This document shows positions 11,770 through 23,365 of a stretch of 64,000 nucleotides of DNA, piece after piece. The notes beneath the pieces were generated by a model. It ran no database searches. It was not told the DNA's origin and was given only the letters and a program-made list of their open reading frames with translations. Every line of letters begins with the position of its first letter. The first letter of the stretch is position 1. A program made the position numbers and the translations under genes. The DNA is from Dermatemys mawii (taxonomy: Eukaryota > Chordata > Testudines > Dermatemydidae), in the NCBI GenBank assembly GCA_007922305.1, contig ML677374.1, positions 10,543,369-10,607,368 on the forward strand. Reading direction: 5' to 3'.

Positions 11770-11952
11770 CAGGGCTGACTCTACCCTTTTTGCCACCCCA
11801 AGAAAAAACAAAAAACAAAACGGCCGGAGTGCCCTGCCACCGAAGCAAAAAACAAAACAAAAGCCCCAGCCTAAGAATGGATGGAATGCCATCTCCTGCC
11901 GGGTGCCACCCCAAACAGATGCTTCCTAGGCTGGTGCCTAGAGTCGGCCCTG
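11770..11952. mobile_element. Short hAT-type element (CAGGGC-TGACTCTA family)
   Basis: Ends CAGGGCTGACTCTA and TAGAGTCGGCCCTG form imperfect terminal inverted repeats. The flanking octamers CAGCTGGA and CTGCTGGG match at 6 of 8 positions, consistent with an old 8-bp duplication. Other copies are at 29954-30211 and 46056-46246. The open frames across it are not genes. Confidence 0.65.
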
Positions 11953-11960
11953 CTGCTGGG

Positions 11961-13246
11961 AAAACGGAAGAAGTAAAAGCATTATGCGAAAATGGCAAAG
12001 AAATCAGATTTGTGAGCGTCTCTTTCCAGTTCTGTATCTGAAGGTCACAATTCTGTTCCTTTGCAATTCTTCATTTTCTGGGCCGTAATTCAGGAAAAGC
12101 ACGTCAGCCTCTAACTTAAACCTGTGCTTAAAATCCTATTGAATTCTATGGGACTTAAGCAGCCATTTAAGTGCTTTGCTGAATTTGGGGACTTAATAAA
12201 GGATTTCACAAAATAAAGATATTTCATCTGCCTCCCTCATGGCCCGCTGCGCTCATTTCAGGGCAGCACAAAATATGATTCTGCAAGAAAGCATTTCTCA
12301 CAAAAGATTTGGGTGAAAAAAATAAATAGAATTTACATCCAATGAAATTTACAGGCTGCTGTCGTCCTCCCAAGCATATAGTTCTGCCCTGCTTGGCACA
12401 TATTCATCCACGAAGATCCTCATTGACATTTGCATGTATAATTGGGCAGTATAAAGATTTCAGGGCATTGTCTGCCTGTGAACTTTCCCTTCCAAACTAT
12501 CTAGATTCCCAGGGATAGAATCCAACTCTTTCCTGGACAAAAACAGCATCGGAACACTCCCAGCATCTGAACACTATAAAGGCAGAAGAAAATACAGCGC
12601 ATAGAACAACCAGACTTCCCCAGAGGAAGATGCCCTACAGACCTTTTCCTGCAAAGTGGTTGTGCCTTCAGCTTCATTTGAATCAATTTATATGAGGCAA
12701 AATTTACCTCCGGTCAATCAAGCTGTCCGAGGGCCGAGTTGGGCCCTGTCTGTCTCATCACAAAGTTCAAAACTAACTTTAAAAGAAAGAAGAGGAGAAC
12801 ATGCTATTATTGGCTGATCACTACGCAGGCGCACGTATAGAACGTAGGATCAGAGTTAAGTCTACCTGGATATAGAGGTATTTCTGCTGCTGTTCCAGTC
12901 ATTCCAATGGAAGCCTCGTTCCTCAGATTTCACAGGCTGCATTAGACACACATGCACAAACGGAATGACACCTTTCCTGCATTTCAAAGCTCTCAGCCCT
13001 TCATCAAGCTCTGGATCCCTCATAAATGATAACGTGTTCCCTGCAATCTCCCTTCTCGCTCTCTCAGGGAGCGGCCTTCCATCTCCTGCTGTACACCTTG
13101 TTCAGCAATAACAGGTGTCAAAGTTCCCCCTGGATTAAAAACGAGAAGACTTCTGCTTTGTTTGACAATTGCAGCCATTAAGCTACTTTTATGGAAGTTT
13201 CATTACCCAGCCACTAAGCTCACAGCACGCGCTTCTGGAAGTGAAG
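11961..13246. other. Unique sequence, no gene seen
   Basis: No exon, RNA gene or repeat was recognised in this stretch of intron-like sequence. Confidence 0.5.
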
Positions 13247-13440
13247 ACTAAGGGCTTGGCTACGCTTATATTTTATAACTTGCTGGCTCAGGGGTGTGAA
13301 AAATCACCCTTTGAGTGCAGCAAGTCTGAGTGCCTTCAAGCTGTGCTCCCAGCGCTCGGAGCTAATCCCCTCATGGAAGTGGATTATCAGGAGCGCTGGG
13401 AGAGCTCTCTCATGAGCGATCACACTCGCACTTCAAAGCG
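13247..13440. mobile_element. DNA-transposon relic (GTCTACACT-like family)
   Basis: Starts near GGGCTTGGCTACGCTT and contains GGGGTGTGAAAAATCACCC and AGCGCTGGGAGAGCTCTC, both typical of a turtle repeat with ends like GGCTTGTCTACACT. The right boundary is unclear. Confidence 0.35.
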
Positions 13441-13784
13441 CTCCTACCGAGAATTTCACATGCTTGGAACAGAAATTCCTCGTTCAGCCACAAAACCCCG
13501 GAGTAAACGGCTGGTTATTTCAAAGTCAGGACAGTGCTGAAAAATGACGGACTCAGTCACAAGGAACTGCCCCATGTTCCACTGATCCCGAGGCCAACCC
13601 CAGTGAGTCGGTGTCCAATGTGAGGAACCCGGATAAACCAGCAAACTATTCTGCATTACCAAAGGGATGCAGAGGGATTTCATCTTTCTGCGCTGTCGGT
13701 GGTGAGGGACCCAATCTTGGGACATTCATTCCCCTGGGAGCACCGCAGGATTATTGTGTGTTTTACTATAATTGCCAAGGACCC

Positions 13785-13855
13785 CTTCGCTACAGAGCAG
13801 GACCACATGGTGCCAGGCGCTGTACAAACAGAACAACAAAAAAAGACAGTCCCCC
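13785..13855. repeat. Old retroposon fragment (GCTGTACAAAC type)
   Basis: Contains GGTGCCAGGCGCTGTACAAA followed by CAGAACAAC and AAAGACAGTCCC, the same family as 15215-15300 and 17170-17235. Confidence 0.45.
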
Positions 13856-15214
13856 ATGGTGAAGAACTGGAGCACGAGGCATCTGAATTACAGCTCCCAT
13901 GAGCCACTGGGGTGGCATTTCACAACTGCCATCTCACTGCAACACAAATGTCCCTGCTGGTAGATTTCTAGAGGGCATCTAGGTTGCCCACTCTGAGCCT
14001 CCGCTGCTCAAGCCAAATTCAGTCCCGCAGTGAGCTGGACACGCACCAGTGACCGCTGTGTAGGGAGTAAGCTATGTAAGGAGCCAGACAGCAGCTGGGA
14101 AGAGGGGGGGAAGGGGAAGAAGGGGATTCAGGAGACGTCTTCACACAAGACAGAGGTGCCCTCACAAAGAAATAGAACAGGAAGAGAAAGTGATTGCCTA
14201 GGAACCGAGTTGGGGGTGGTATATAAAAAGGTAAGTGGACAGCGTACCAGAGGGAGAGGATTCCTCATGCTAATACATGAGAGACATTTCCAACTTGAGA
14301 GAGAAAGATAATCTAATTGAGACAGAAACAGACTGATTTTTCAAAGCCTCTGGCAGGCTAAGAAACAAACTCAATTTGTGTTATCGGTTTCCTTTCTTCT
14401 CTTTATCTTTCCCAGCCTGCCTGCGCAGAAAGGGGCAAACTGCAGCTGCCGTTTCTCTCTCACACAGGCACTTTGCCGTACCTTGTCCGAGGTGCTGCCT
14501 GGCCTCCGCCAGACAGATCAGATGGCCCAGTTGTTAGGTGCTAGCCCGAGACGCGCGAGAGCCGGCTCCATTCAGACTCAGTTTCATCGCTTCGCCTCGC
14601 CGCACCTCAAGTCAGGGAGGAGAGCACTCCCTCGGGAGGGGTGTTCAGATGAACACACTGGAGGCTTTGCAGTGCTCAAATACTACAAGAAATGGGAACT
14701 TAAAATAGATTAAGACAGACAGACACTGAGGGGTTGCACTGCTGATCTCCTCCTGTACACAGGCTGCACGTTGCTACATTTTCCAGAGCAAGGCAGGCCA
14801 GACGCAACTTCCACTACTGCTTCCTCCTGCCCTTGGTGTTTGTACATCTATCCCCGTCAGAGGCTGGTGTACTATTACTACATCTCCCTACTTAGATGTT
14901 GATTAGCCGAGCTGATCAGAATCCCTCCAGGCCCCTAGCCATTGTTGTTTCCTTTTTCTGATCTCGCCTCCAACGATCAATATCTTTGCCCAGTAACAAG
15001 TGCAGGCTGTGTTGGGAGTCACATAGGGAGTGCCCATTGCCTTCGTGCTCTGTAAGAGCATGCCTCTGTGCCTGCAGGCCAAACTTTCATTGCAAACTGC
15101 TGTCCACTATCTCCCCACAAGTCTCTCTCCCCATTATTGAGCATCATTATTGCTCCCTTTGCTAGATCTGTTTCAGACTTATTAGGATTTGTACAATAGG
15201 AGCAGCTAGAGGTC

Positions 15215-15475
15215 ACAGCCAAGATCAAGGCCCCATTGTGTTAGGTGCTTTGCAGACCCACAAAGGGAGAGTCCCTGCCCCAGAGACCTCATCATCTAAG
15301 AGTGGACAAGGCAAACAATGGGAGAGAAAGTCTCATCTCCATGTTACAGATAAGGAAAACTCTATCCCAGAGTGATTAATTGACTTGTCGGAAGTCTCAC
15401 AGGGCATCTGTGGCAGAGACAAGAATTGAAACTAGATCTCCCAAGTTCCAGCCCCAGGGCATAGTCACAGGACCA
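15215..15475 (-). repeat. MIR-like SINE, near full length
   Basis: Begins CCCCATTGTGTTAGGTGCTT, continues with GAGAGTCCCTGCCCCAGAGA and ends with a degenerate core around TTACAGATAAGGAAAACTC and GGCAGAGACAAGAATTGAAA. It shows that the GCTGTACAAAC fragments elsewhere and the MIR-like core can occur as one unit in this genome. Confidence 0.6.
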
Positions 15476-15644
15476 AACTTCCTTGATTTCCCCCCAAGGC
15501 ACTAGAAGAGCACACGCCATGAAATCCCAGAGCATCGCTGCTGGAACACAGAGTTCCAGTGGACTCCCTGCCAAGCACCCTGTTGAAAATCTGTGCTCAC
15601 AGTAATCTGTTCCTATCATTTATGTACTTGTTTTTCAGATTAAT

Positions 15645-15724
15645 GTGTGTGTGTGAGAGAGAGACAGACAGACACTGAAGGTGGGTCTGCATTTTAAATC
15701 TCTCTCTCTCACACACATACACAC
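15645..15724. repeat. Inverted microsatellite pair (TG/GA and TC/CA)
   Basis: A (GT)n(GA)n run at about 15645-15664 is followed 35 bases later by (TC)n(AC)n at about 15700-15724. The two are near-perfect reverse complements, so the strand can fold into a hairpin of about 20 bp. Confidence 0.75.
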
Positions 15725-17169
15725 AAGATTTTAATCCCTCCTTCTAATTACAATGCAAAGTATCTTTTAAGAAATCTTAAATATAGTTAAGAAGGAAGCT
15801 ACTTCTTGACACTCAGATGTTAAGAGTGGGACTTCACAAATGCAACTCACTCCTTCATAAGTTTAGAAAATTAATTTGTGGGTTTTATTTTACACACATG
15901 TATATATTATATGAATGCAATTTGTATGTGCATATACATATTTAGTGAATACTTGTATAGCTATTAAGGTGTTTTCATTAAGCAGTGCACAAATAATCAG
16001 GTGACCTGAGAGGGCATTGTTGGCAACATTCACAGAGCTAACCTGAAACAGAAATATTCTTAAATTGGATGAATTCCACTCTCTGTTACAGCAGTGTAAA
16101 CTCAAGGCAACTCCACTATAATAATACCAGAGTAACTATGTATTTGCTCCACTGAACTGAGAGCATAAACCTAATTTAACACAGTCTAAACGTGAGTGGG
16201 GTGAAAAATTAAAGCATGTGATTTTAGGCCATGCTCATGATTTTCAGAGATGTGACTCATGATTTTGAACAGTGTGCTGACAATACTGGACAGCTGTTAG
16301 GAACCATGGCTCAAGATTTACAGGCATCCCTGTAATCAGATGCACAACACTGAGTGGCTGCATTGGGAAATCAGCTCTGCATCCCCACAACTGGCTTCCA
16401 TGGGTTTACAAAACCACAGCCCTGAAGCAGAGCAAAGAAAGCATCAGAGCCATGTAGTCCTGTTACTGCTCACTTTCACCAGATCCATCAGCACACGGCG
16501 ACCAGAAGTGAAAGCTCATTATTTTTATCGCGAGCAAGGAGACTGAGTACAATAAGTTTGCTCTGCAGGGTTCCTCCAGAAATGGTATTTTATCCCTGTT
16601 TCCTGGCCCAACTTTAGGCTCCCTTTTTTGTGCCCAGCGATAGCCTTCTCCAAAGGGAGAATTTGCGACCAAATGCAGTCGCTGCCAGAAGATACATTAT
16701 ATTGACATGGTGCGGCAATATTGAAAGAGACTAAAAAACGATTTGCAGGAGAAGATTTCTACCTATTTATTTTCTTAGCACCTTTGGAGAATGGCAGCTG
16801 ATGGGCAAGAGATGAAAGGAGCACTAGCAAAGGTTTCGCCACCTCCCCTTTTTTGATTTCTTACTCTCCGCATTTCATTGAGTTAATCATACCAGAGATT
16901 TGCTTTACATCTGTTTGAACAAAAAAGTTTGTTGGCAGTCCAGTCCTTGCTTCGGTGCACAAGGCTTTAGCACATCACCTATGGCACACTAGACTCCTGC
17001 TTCTTACCCCAGGGGGAAAAGGACCAAGAATGGAAAGCAAACAGCCCCACACAAACGACGGAGAGGACGGCTCAGGTGAGAGCAGACAATGGAAGGAGAA
17101 CACTGAAGCTTTCAGCAGCCCATCAGAATAACATGGAGTGAAGCAGAGCAACAGTTATTCATGACAGTA

Positions 17170-17505
17170 GCACCTGCTGCAGGCACCAAGCAAGATCAAG
17201 GATCCACTGTGCTAGGCGCTGTACAAATACATAGGGTATGTCAACACTGACAATCGGGACAGCAGGTGTAGGTATACCGGGGCCAGCTTTGGTAGAACTA
17301 GCTTGCTAAAAATAGCAGTGTAGCCGCCGCATCGTAAACCATACAATCTTGCCCGGGACCCTGGATGTGTTCCCGGGCAGTTAACCTATCCTGACACCCT
17401 TGCAGCTGCTGCTACACAGCTCTTTTTAGCATGCTACCTTCATCAAAGCTAACTCGGGTTGCTGCAATCATGCCTCTGCATTGCTGGGTAGCCACACCCA
17501 GAGTG
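17170..17505. repeat. Retroposon fragment next to a DNA-transposon relic
   Basis: 17190-17232 carries GTGCTAGGCGCTGTACAAAT of the old retroposon family. It is followed at 17236 by GGGTATGTCAACACTG, the start of a turtle DNA-transposon family with ends resembling GGGTATGTCTACACT. The right end of the second element is not clear. Confidence 0.4.
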
Positions 17506-17659
17506 AGACGCAGTCCCTGCCCTGAAACATTTACAACAGAAAGGAGAGATTTTTCAGAGGTGCATCTAATTTCCACCAAAAAACGATCGGAGTTAGGTGC
17601 CTACCTGCTCTTCGTGCCTTTGACATTCTCCCCCTAAACAGATCAAGGCTGGCAAAGCG

Positions 17660-17825
17660 TGGGACAGAGGAAATATTGTCATCCCTATTTTACAGGCAGG
17701 GAACTGAGGGAGAGAAAGAGTAAGTGACTTGCCCGTGATTACATGAGAAGACTGTGGCAGAGTAAGGAACTGAACACTGATCTCCTGTTTTCCAGCCCAG
17801 TGCTTCGACCACAACAGCATCTCCC
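17660..17825 (-). repeat. MIR-like SINE fragment
   Basis: Antisense core with CCCTATTTTACAGGCAGGGA and ACTGAGGGAGAG, then AAGTGACTTGCCCGTGATTA and GCAGAGTAAGGAACTGAACA. Confidence 0.65.
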
Positions 17826-20800
17826 ACTCACAAACACTGCAACATGGGCGGCCTTCCATGTGCCATTCCAGATTTGATATCCACTTCTCCTATCTCCTCT
17901 TAGCATTCGGGCCCAATCACCACTGGCATAAGCAGGTGCAAATGTGCGGAGGTCAAAGGAGTTGCACCTGTATTCGCCCACGGAGGCTCCTTTTTAAGAT
18001 CCTTGCAACAAAAAAGCCAAACAGAAGGGAACATTACAAAGATGAACCACAGAAAGAATCAATTTGTCTCATTAACACGAGCTCTGTCCTTCTGTGGTGC
18101 ACTTATGTGTCTGATTAAAAGCTAGATTTGTAATCTGAAGTAGGAAAAAACCCCAGACTAATATGGTGTAATTGGTAGAACACAGTGTACCATTCCAGCT
18201 GTGGTCACAATACGTGGAATAAACACCAGGGCAATGCTGAAAGCTGTAAATGCCTCTCAAAAGCCATCAAGTGCAGCCCAGTGTTTAGAAAAAAAATGAT
18301 CTAAAGAGCAGCTATTTCTCCAATTCAACAGGCAGACTGTGTGTAATTCTCCTTTTAGAGCCTGACACCTCAATATGGGCAAGCGTAATAACGTATTGAT
18401 TTCGTCTGCAATATTATACTATCAAGTAGCGATGCTGCTGGAACCTAAAGAATGGAATTGCTGAGGTCTTTTGGTTTAAATGAAGATGCTTTCAAAACAA
18501 CCTGAGAAACGTGGGGCACCGATGGAGACAATAACGGACCAGACCCTTCACTGCTGGAAAGCGACTTCCAGGGAGCGGCGCTGATATATCCTGAGGAGCT
18601 GACCCAGTCTCAACTTTTCAGCTGCCCTGCGGGAACCCGCCATGGAGCTTGATTTGAAGTCAGTGGGGATTAAGGGGTTAAACCTAGCACACAGTGGATT
18701 TTCTTGACCAGCCAGATGTTTTTATTTTCAGCCTTACAATTCAACCATGGCTCCAGCTCCGCTTTCCCTGCACAAGGCTGCTCAGTGCAACCCGTTCTAA
18801 ACAGACCCCTGCAATCCAAGAGAGTGCAGCACAATGTACTCGCGTTAGCTGACATAAGTCATGAGGCTCGTGGTGTGGACTGTAGGGGGGCTCTTCATGG
18901 CTTAGAAGCAGGACAGTCCCTGTATCCCATGCTCCTAAGTCACTGAGAGTGTGTCTGCACTGTAGCTAGGAGCCTGTCTTCCAGCCTGGGCACACAGACA
19001 TGCTAGCTCCGTGCAAGCTAGTGCACTTAAAATAATAGTGCGGATGTTGTGGCACAGGTCCCAGCGGCTTGGACTAGCCACCTGAGAACGGACCAAAAGG
19101 GTCAGGGCTTGTACTCGGGACGCAGCATTCACACTGCTCGAGCAGAGCGAGACTGTATCTGTCTCTCCCCGGTCTAGGAAACATGCCAGCAGAGACACAT
19201 GTCTTCAGTGGAGACACATCCTTGGTCTCTTTCGAAAACCCTAACCACGTATAAATCAGCAAAGGGATGACTAAAGCCCCAAGCCTACAAACTGCTCTGT
19301 GCAGGACTTCAATAAGGGTTCTGCCCACACAGAGCTACCTCCAGAATGGGGAAGGGGAGATCCTAAAGGAGAGCGAGCGAGCGAGTCCATAAACACAGCC
19401 CCAGTTCAGCAAGATATTCCTTCTCAGAAAAGCACTTAACTTGAAGCACATGCTTATGTCTCATTGACTTTGATGAGCCTCAAGTACGTTTAGCGCCTTC
19501 ACTGAATCGGGGCCTATATGAAGAGCGCGAGCATCGCAGACAGAGAATTATTTCTCACCCATTCCGTCCAGCCCTCACCCCTGAACAGCAAACCCATCAG
19601 AATTCCTTTTATTATTTTCCAAGTACGACACTGTTTTTGCAGGCTTCCATCTAAATCCATGCAGCACAATGACCTCTGCTATCACTCCCAGCTTTCTCAA
19701 CGCTTCGGCATTTCTATTACTTGTTGGCTTGGTTCAGCCATAGCCCACGCCAGCTTATGCAAGGCCTCTGGCATTGTAGCAGTAGGGCTTCTATTCCACG
19801 AGAAAAAACAGGCTCACTCACGCACGCATACACAAACGCTGGCGCCCTGCACGGTCAGATTTCTGGGGAATCCCATGGGCAGAACTGTACCTTCCTGCAG
19901 CACTCTCAGCTCCCCATCCAGGTCAATAATAGGCCCACTACTGCCCCTTTTCACAGCAGCTTCCTACGCTTCCCTCTGTGAGGGCATCCAAAACAACAGA
20001 TCAGTTGCCCATGATTTCAATCCCAGTCCAAGTGGATTGTCCCCTCCTCTGTGCTTTCAGGAACAGTTTTAGTAAATGGATCTCTTTTGAACAATAAGCA
20101 CATGTTCAACTTCCAAACAATGCAAGCCAGTGAGCAGTTCCAGCTAAAGGCATTAATCTCATTTATAGGAAGCCCCTTTACATAGCTCTGGCACTATAAA
20201 AGGGACTTAAAGTGTCATTCACACTCGTTTTAAAGCAAGGCCCCTTTACACTAGGCAAGGCGTAAAGGGGCTTTTATGTAAAAAGGAATTTACTAATGGG
20301 GATATTGATAAGATAACTGGGCTTTTTCAAAAAGCAATTAACACAAAAATCTATCATCATTTGCAGCTGAAAGCTCTACAAAAAAGCAATTCAGTCTGAA
20401 CATACGCCATATCTCAGAGCCCTTTGTGAAATTAACAGGAAAAATTCTCTTTACCCATCTGATTAAAGGGTTCCATTCAATTCAATGACTCGGAAAAGGT
20501 CTACCACCTCCCAGAGCACTGGCAGGCAAGCAAAGTTAGGCAATAGCATCAAATTTCAGTTTAATCCCTTTCCTGGAAGAATGCCTGGACAATATAGCAA
20601 ACAGTCAACAGGTTCAAAGCTCCCTGCTTTCTATTCTATCTTGTTTTTTAAATTAAGTCATAAAATGAGTCAAATTTGAAACCATAAACAGTAATTGTAT
20701 GGGTTACACATTCCTCCACTCTGAACACCTTTTTGCTTCCTGTTCTGTAGCCGGACAAGGGAATTACTTCTCTTGGCAACTAATTCTCTATCCCCAAACA

Positions 20801-21128
20801 CCACCAGCAAAGCTGCTCCTCAGAAGAAACAAGCAGGATCCCAGCATGCACAAAACCAGACACATGCACATTTATGGAAACTGGGCAATCGAAAGCAATT
20901 TGTCCAGGTGCTAAACAAAATGGAAAGAAACCAAGACACAGAGATGAGCATTCCCAAGGAAGCACAGCTACCTTAGAATTCACTGTCTAGCCCCCTGGGA
21001 ACTGTAGGCACCTAGAGATACGCAAGAATAAGGACAGGGAGGTTTAAAGATGCTGTTCCTGGGAGATGGACGCACATGCTTAACTTCATTGATTCGACTT
21101 CAAGGATGTGAGAAGTTCCGCTCACCAG
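17826..21128. other. Mostly unique sequence, no gene seen
   Basis: Contains a probable relic of the TCTACACT-type DNA transposon at about 18947-19090 (GTGTGTCTGCACTGTAGC at one end) and a 12-bp inverted repeat at 20170-20181 and 20262-20273. The 184-codon plus-strand frame at 19518-20072 has no recognisable domain or splice context and is taken as chance. Confidence 0.5.
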
Positions 21129-21413
21129 TAAGGCTTCGTCTACCTTGCCAGTTTTGCCAGTAAAACGTTTGTCAGTCAGGGGTGTGAAAAAAAAACACAC
21201 ACCCCCCCCAACTGACGTAAGTTTCACTGACAAAAGTGGTGATGTAGACAGCGCTACACAGCCTGCTGACACAGCTAATGCCGCTCACTCATCAGGGGTG
21301 GTTTAATTATGCCGGCAAGAGAGCTCTCTCCCACCACCAAAGAGCAGCTACACGGGATACCTTAGAGCAGCACACCTGTGCCGCAGTAAGGTCCACAGCG
21401 TGAACATAGCCTA
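21129..21413. mobile_element. DNA-transposon relic with TAAGGCT-type ends
   Basis: Left end TAAGGCTTCGTCTACC and right end GTGAACATAGCCTA are imperfect inverted repeats. The interior has GGGGTGTGAAAAAAA and a stretch about tooth-free short motifs typical of non-coding elements, with no protein remnant. No clear target duplication. Confidence 0.5.
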
Positions 21414-22399
21414 AGTCCATACAGGATCAGGGCCTAACTTTGGTGATGGCAGTCATTTTGCCAGGGAGAACAAAACAAAGTGTGTGTGTGTGCACAAACA
21501 CTGCCTTGCACCTTCACTGGCCATTTACCCTTGTGCCAACAAGAACTGGGCGGGAAACTGTGAAAATTTTCAAGATTTCAAAATGGGTTTTCCCGATTTG
21601 CAAACCGAAAATATGGGAGAGGGGGAGATTTTGGCTCAATAATCAAAGTGATGTGTTTCATTTTTTGTTTGATCTTAAAATTCAAGTGAAAATTCATTTT
21701 GAAACAAATTTTCTTTGTCAAAAAAAACCATCCTTCCTAACATTCACCTTCTGCATTTGTTAAAGCCACCAACTGGTATTCAGGGGCTTTAAGAGGTTTT
21801 TCTATTAACTCTGCTAATGAAACAACTTAACAGCAACTTTATTATAGAGGAAGACAATTCCATTTCTAAATCCCAGCATTCGTTCTCAGAATCACATGCC
21901 CCTCAGCTACAGCCTGAACTTTGCAAACCTTTAGGAATTAAATAAGTAAAGATCTCCCTGATTCTCGCTCTCACACACCCCCACCCTTCTTCCTCATTGG
22001 TGTCTGAAGGATTTGAAATTTAGAACCCCAAAGTGGCTGGCAGGCCTAAGCTGCAGAAAGGAAACACCCCGAGATCCTTCAGTGACCTCCACGCAGCAAT
22101 CTCCAGCGTGGAAACACTTCTGCCCACATGTAAATGGATGCATTTCCACAGCCCAGCTAAGGCATACGCACCTGTGGGTTCTGTGCTGTTATTTGACCTT
22201 AGAAAACTAGACAGATAAAGGTGGGGAGGGAGAGAAACTAGGGTGTGCTTTGTGACTTTTATTGAAATAGTTGTTCTGACTTTAAATGATCCAAACCTTT
22301 TAAAAACGTCTCTTCAGTGACACTGCATCAGCTGTGGGCAGATGCAGGAGCCGGGTCTCCAAATACAGTTACTAAATCCAAGCACATTTCATTGCATTC
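21414..22399. other. Unique sequence, no gene seen
   Basis: Intron-like sequence with a short (TG)n run near 21481. No exon, RNA gene or clear repeat was recognised. Confidence 0.5.
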
Positions 22400-22650
22400 A
22401 TTCCAACAACACTGCACTTCTAGAGCATGTCCCATCCAGAGGGCTTTATGGAATTCATCTTCACAGCATCCCTCAGGCAGGGAAGTAATATTACACCCCC
22501 CACCTCCCCATCACCCATTTCACAACTGGGAAAGAAAAGCACAAAGGTGCAAAGGGACTTGCCCAAAGTCACACAAGTGGGTGGCAGAGCTGGGAACTAA
22601 ATCCACGTTTCCCTACTCCCTGTCTTAGCCTTTAACCACACTAGCATCCT
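22400..22650 (-). repeat. MIR-like SINE
   Basis: Antisense copy with CATTTCACAACTGGGAAAG, GGGACTTGCCCAAAGTCACA and GGTGGCAGAGCTGGGAACTA, ending near CCACACTAGCATCC. Confidence 0.7.
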
Positions 22651-23214
22651 TCCTCTTCCTCAGCCATAACACAAGGACCCTGCATCAGCCCTTTCTTTAC
22701 TCAGAGGGAATTTGTTTGTCCGTTTGTTTAAATCAGCTGTCTTTTATTTCACAAGGCTCCACCCCTCCAGAGTGCGAAGGGGTGTACTTTGAAATCATAA
22801 AGCAGGTGCAAGGGAGACCCCCTCTTCAAACTGGTCTTTATTCCGATGGTGTTCACTCATCATGCGAGGAACCAGAACTCAGGGCATACTGCAGGCGTTG
22901 CCATTCGACACAGGATATTACAACAGCAGAGTCCGCTGTGGCACTAAACGGACTGTTTTCTTTTAAACGTCACTGATAAATGCACCTGTTTGGTTGCAGC
23001 ACAGCCAGGTCAACCACAATGGAAACAGGATGCCCTTAGAAGATAAGTCCTACAGAACTTTAGAGTAATGGCATCGAGCCCTGTGATAACACTACTGTAA
23101 GCCAAAGGTTAGAGTCATTCCTGTAGGTTACGGTAGTATTTTTCTTTGAAACAAGGGAGAACCAAAGGAATTATCCCTGGCCAAGTCTTGGGATTAAAGC
23201 ACCAGATTGGCATC

Positions 23215-23365
23215 AGCAGAGGTGGTTTTGGTGCCTGACTCTGCCACACACTCAAGTCCCCTTGCCTCAGTTTCCTCATCTGCAAAACAGAAAGAATGAC
23301 TTATACCCATTTCATTGAAGTTTGCAAAATGCTTCAAGATCTGCAGGTGGACAGCACCCTAGAAG
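23215..23365 (+). repeat. MIR-like SINE fragment
   Basis: Sense copy: GACTCTGCCACACACTCAAG, CTTGCCTCAGTTTCCTCATC and TGCAAAACAGAAAG, then a diverged tail. Confidence 0.7.

Noticed and set aside
19518..20072. 184-codon plus-strand frame in intron-like DNA
   Set aside because: No domain, signal peptide, conserved motif or splice context; the length is within chance for the number of frames in 64 kb.
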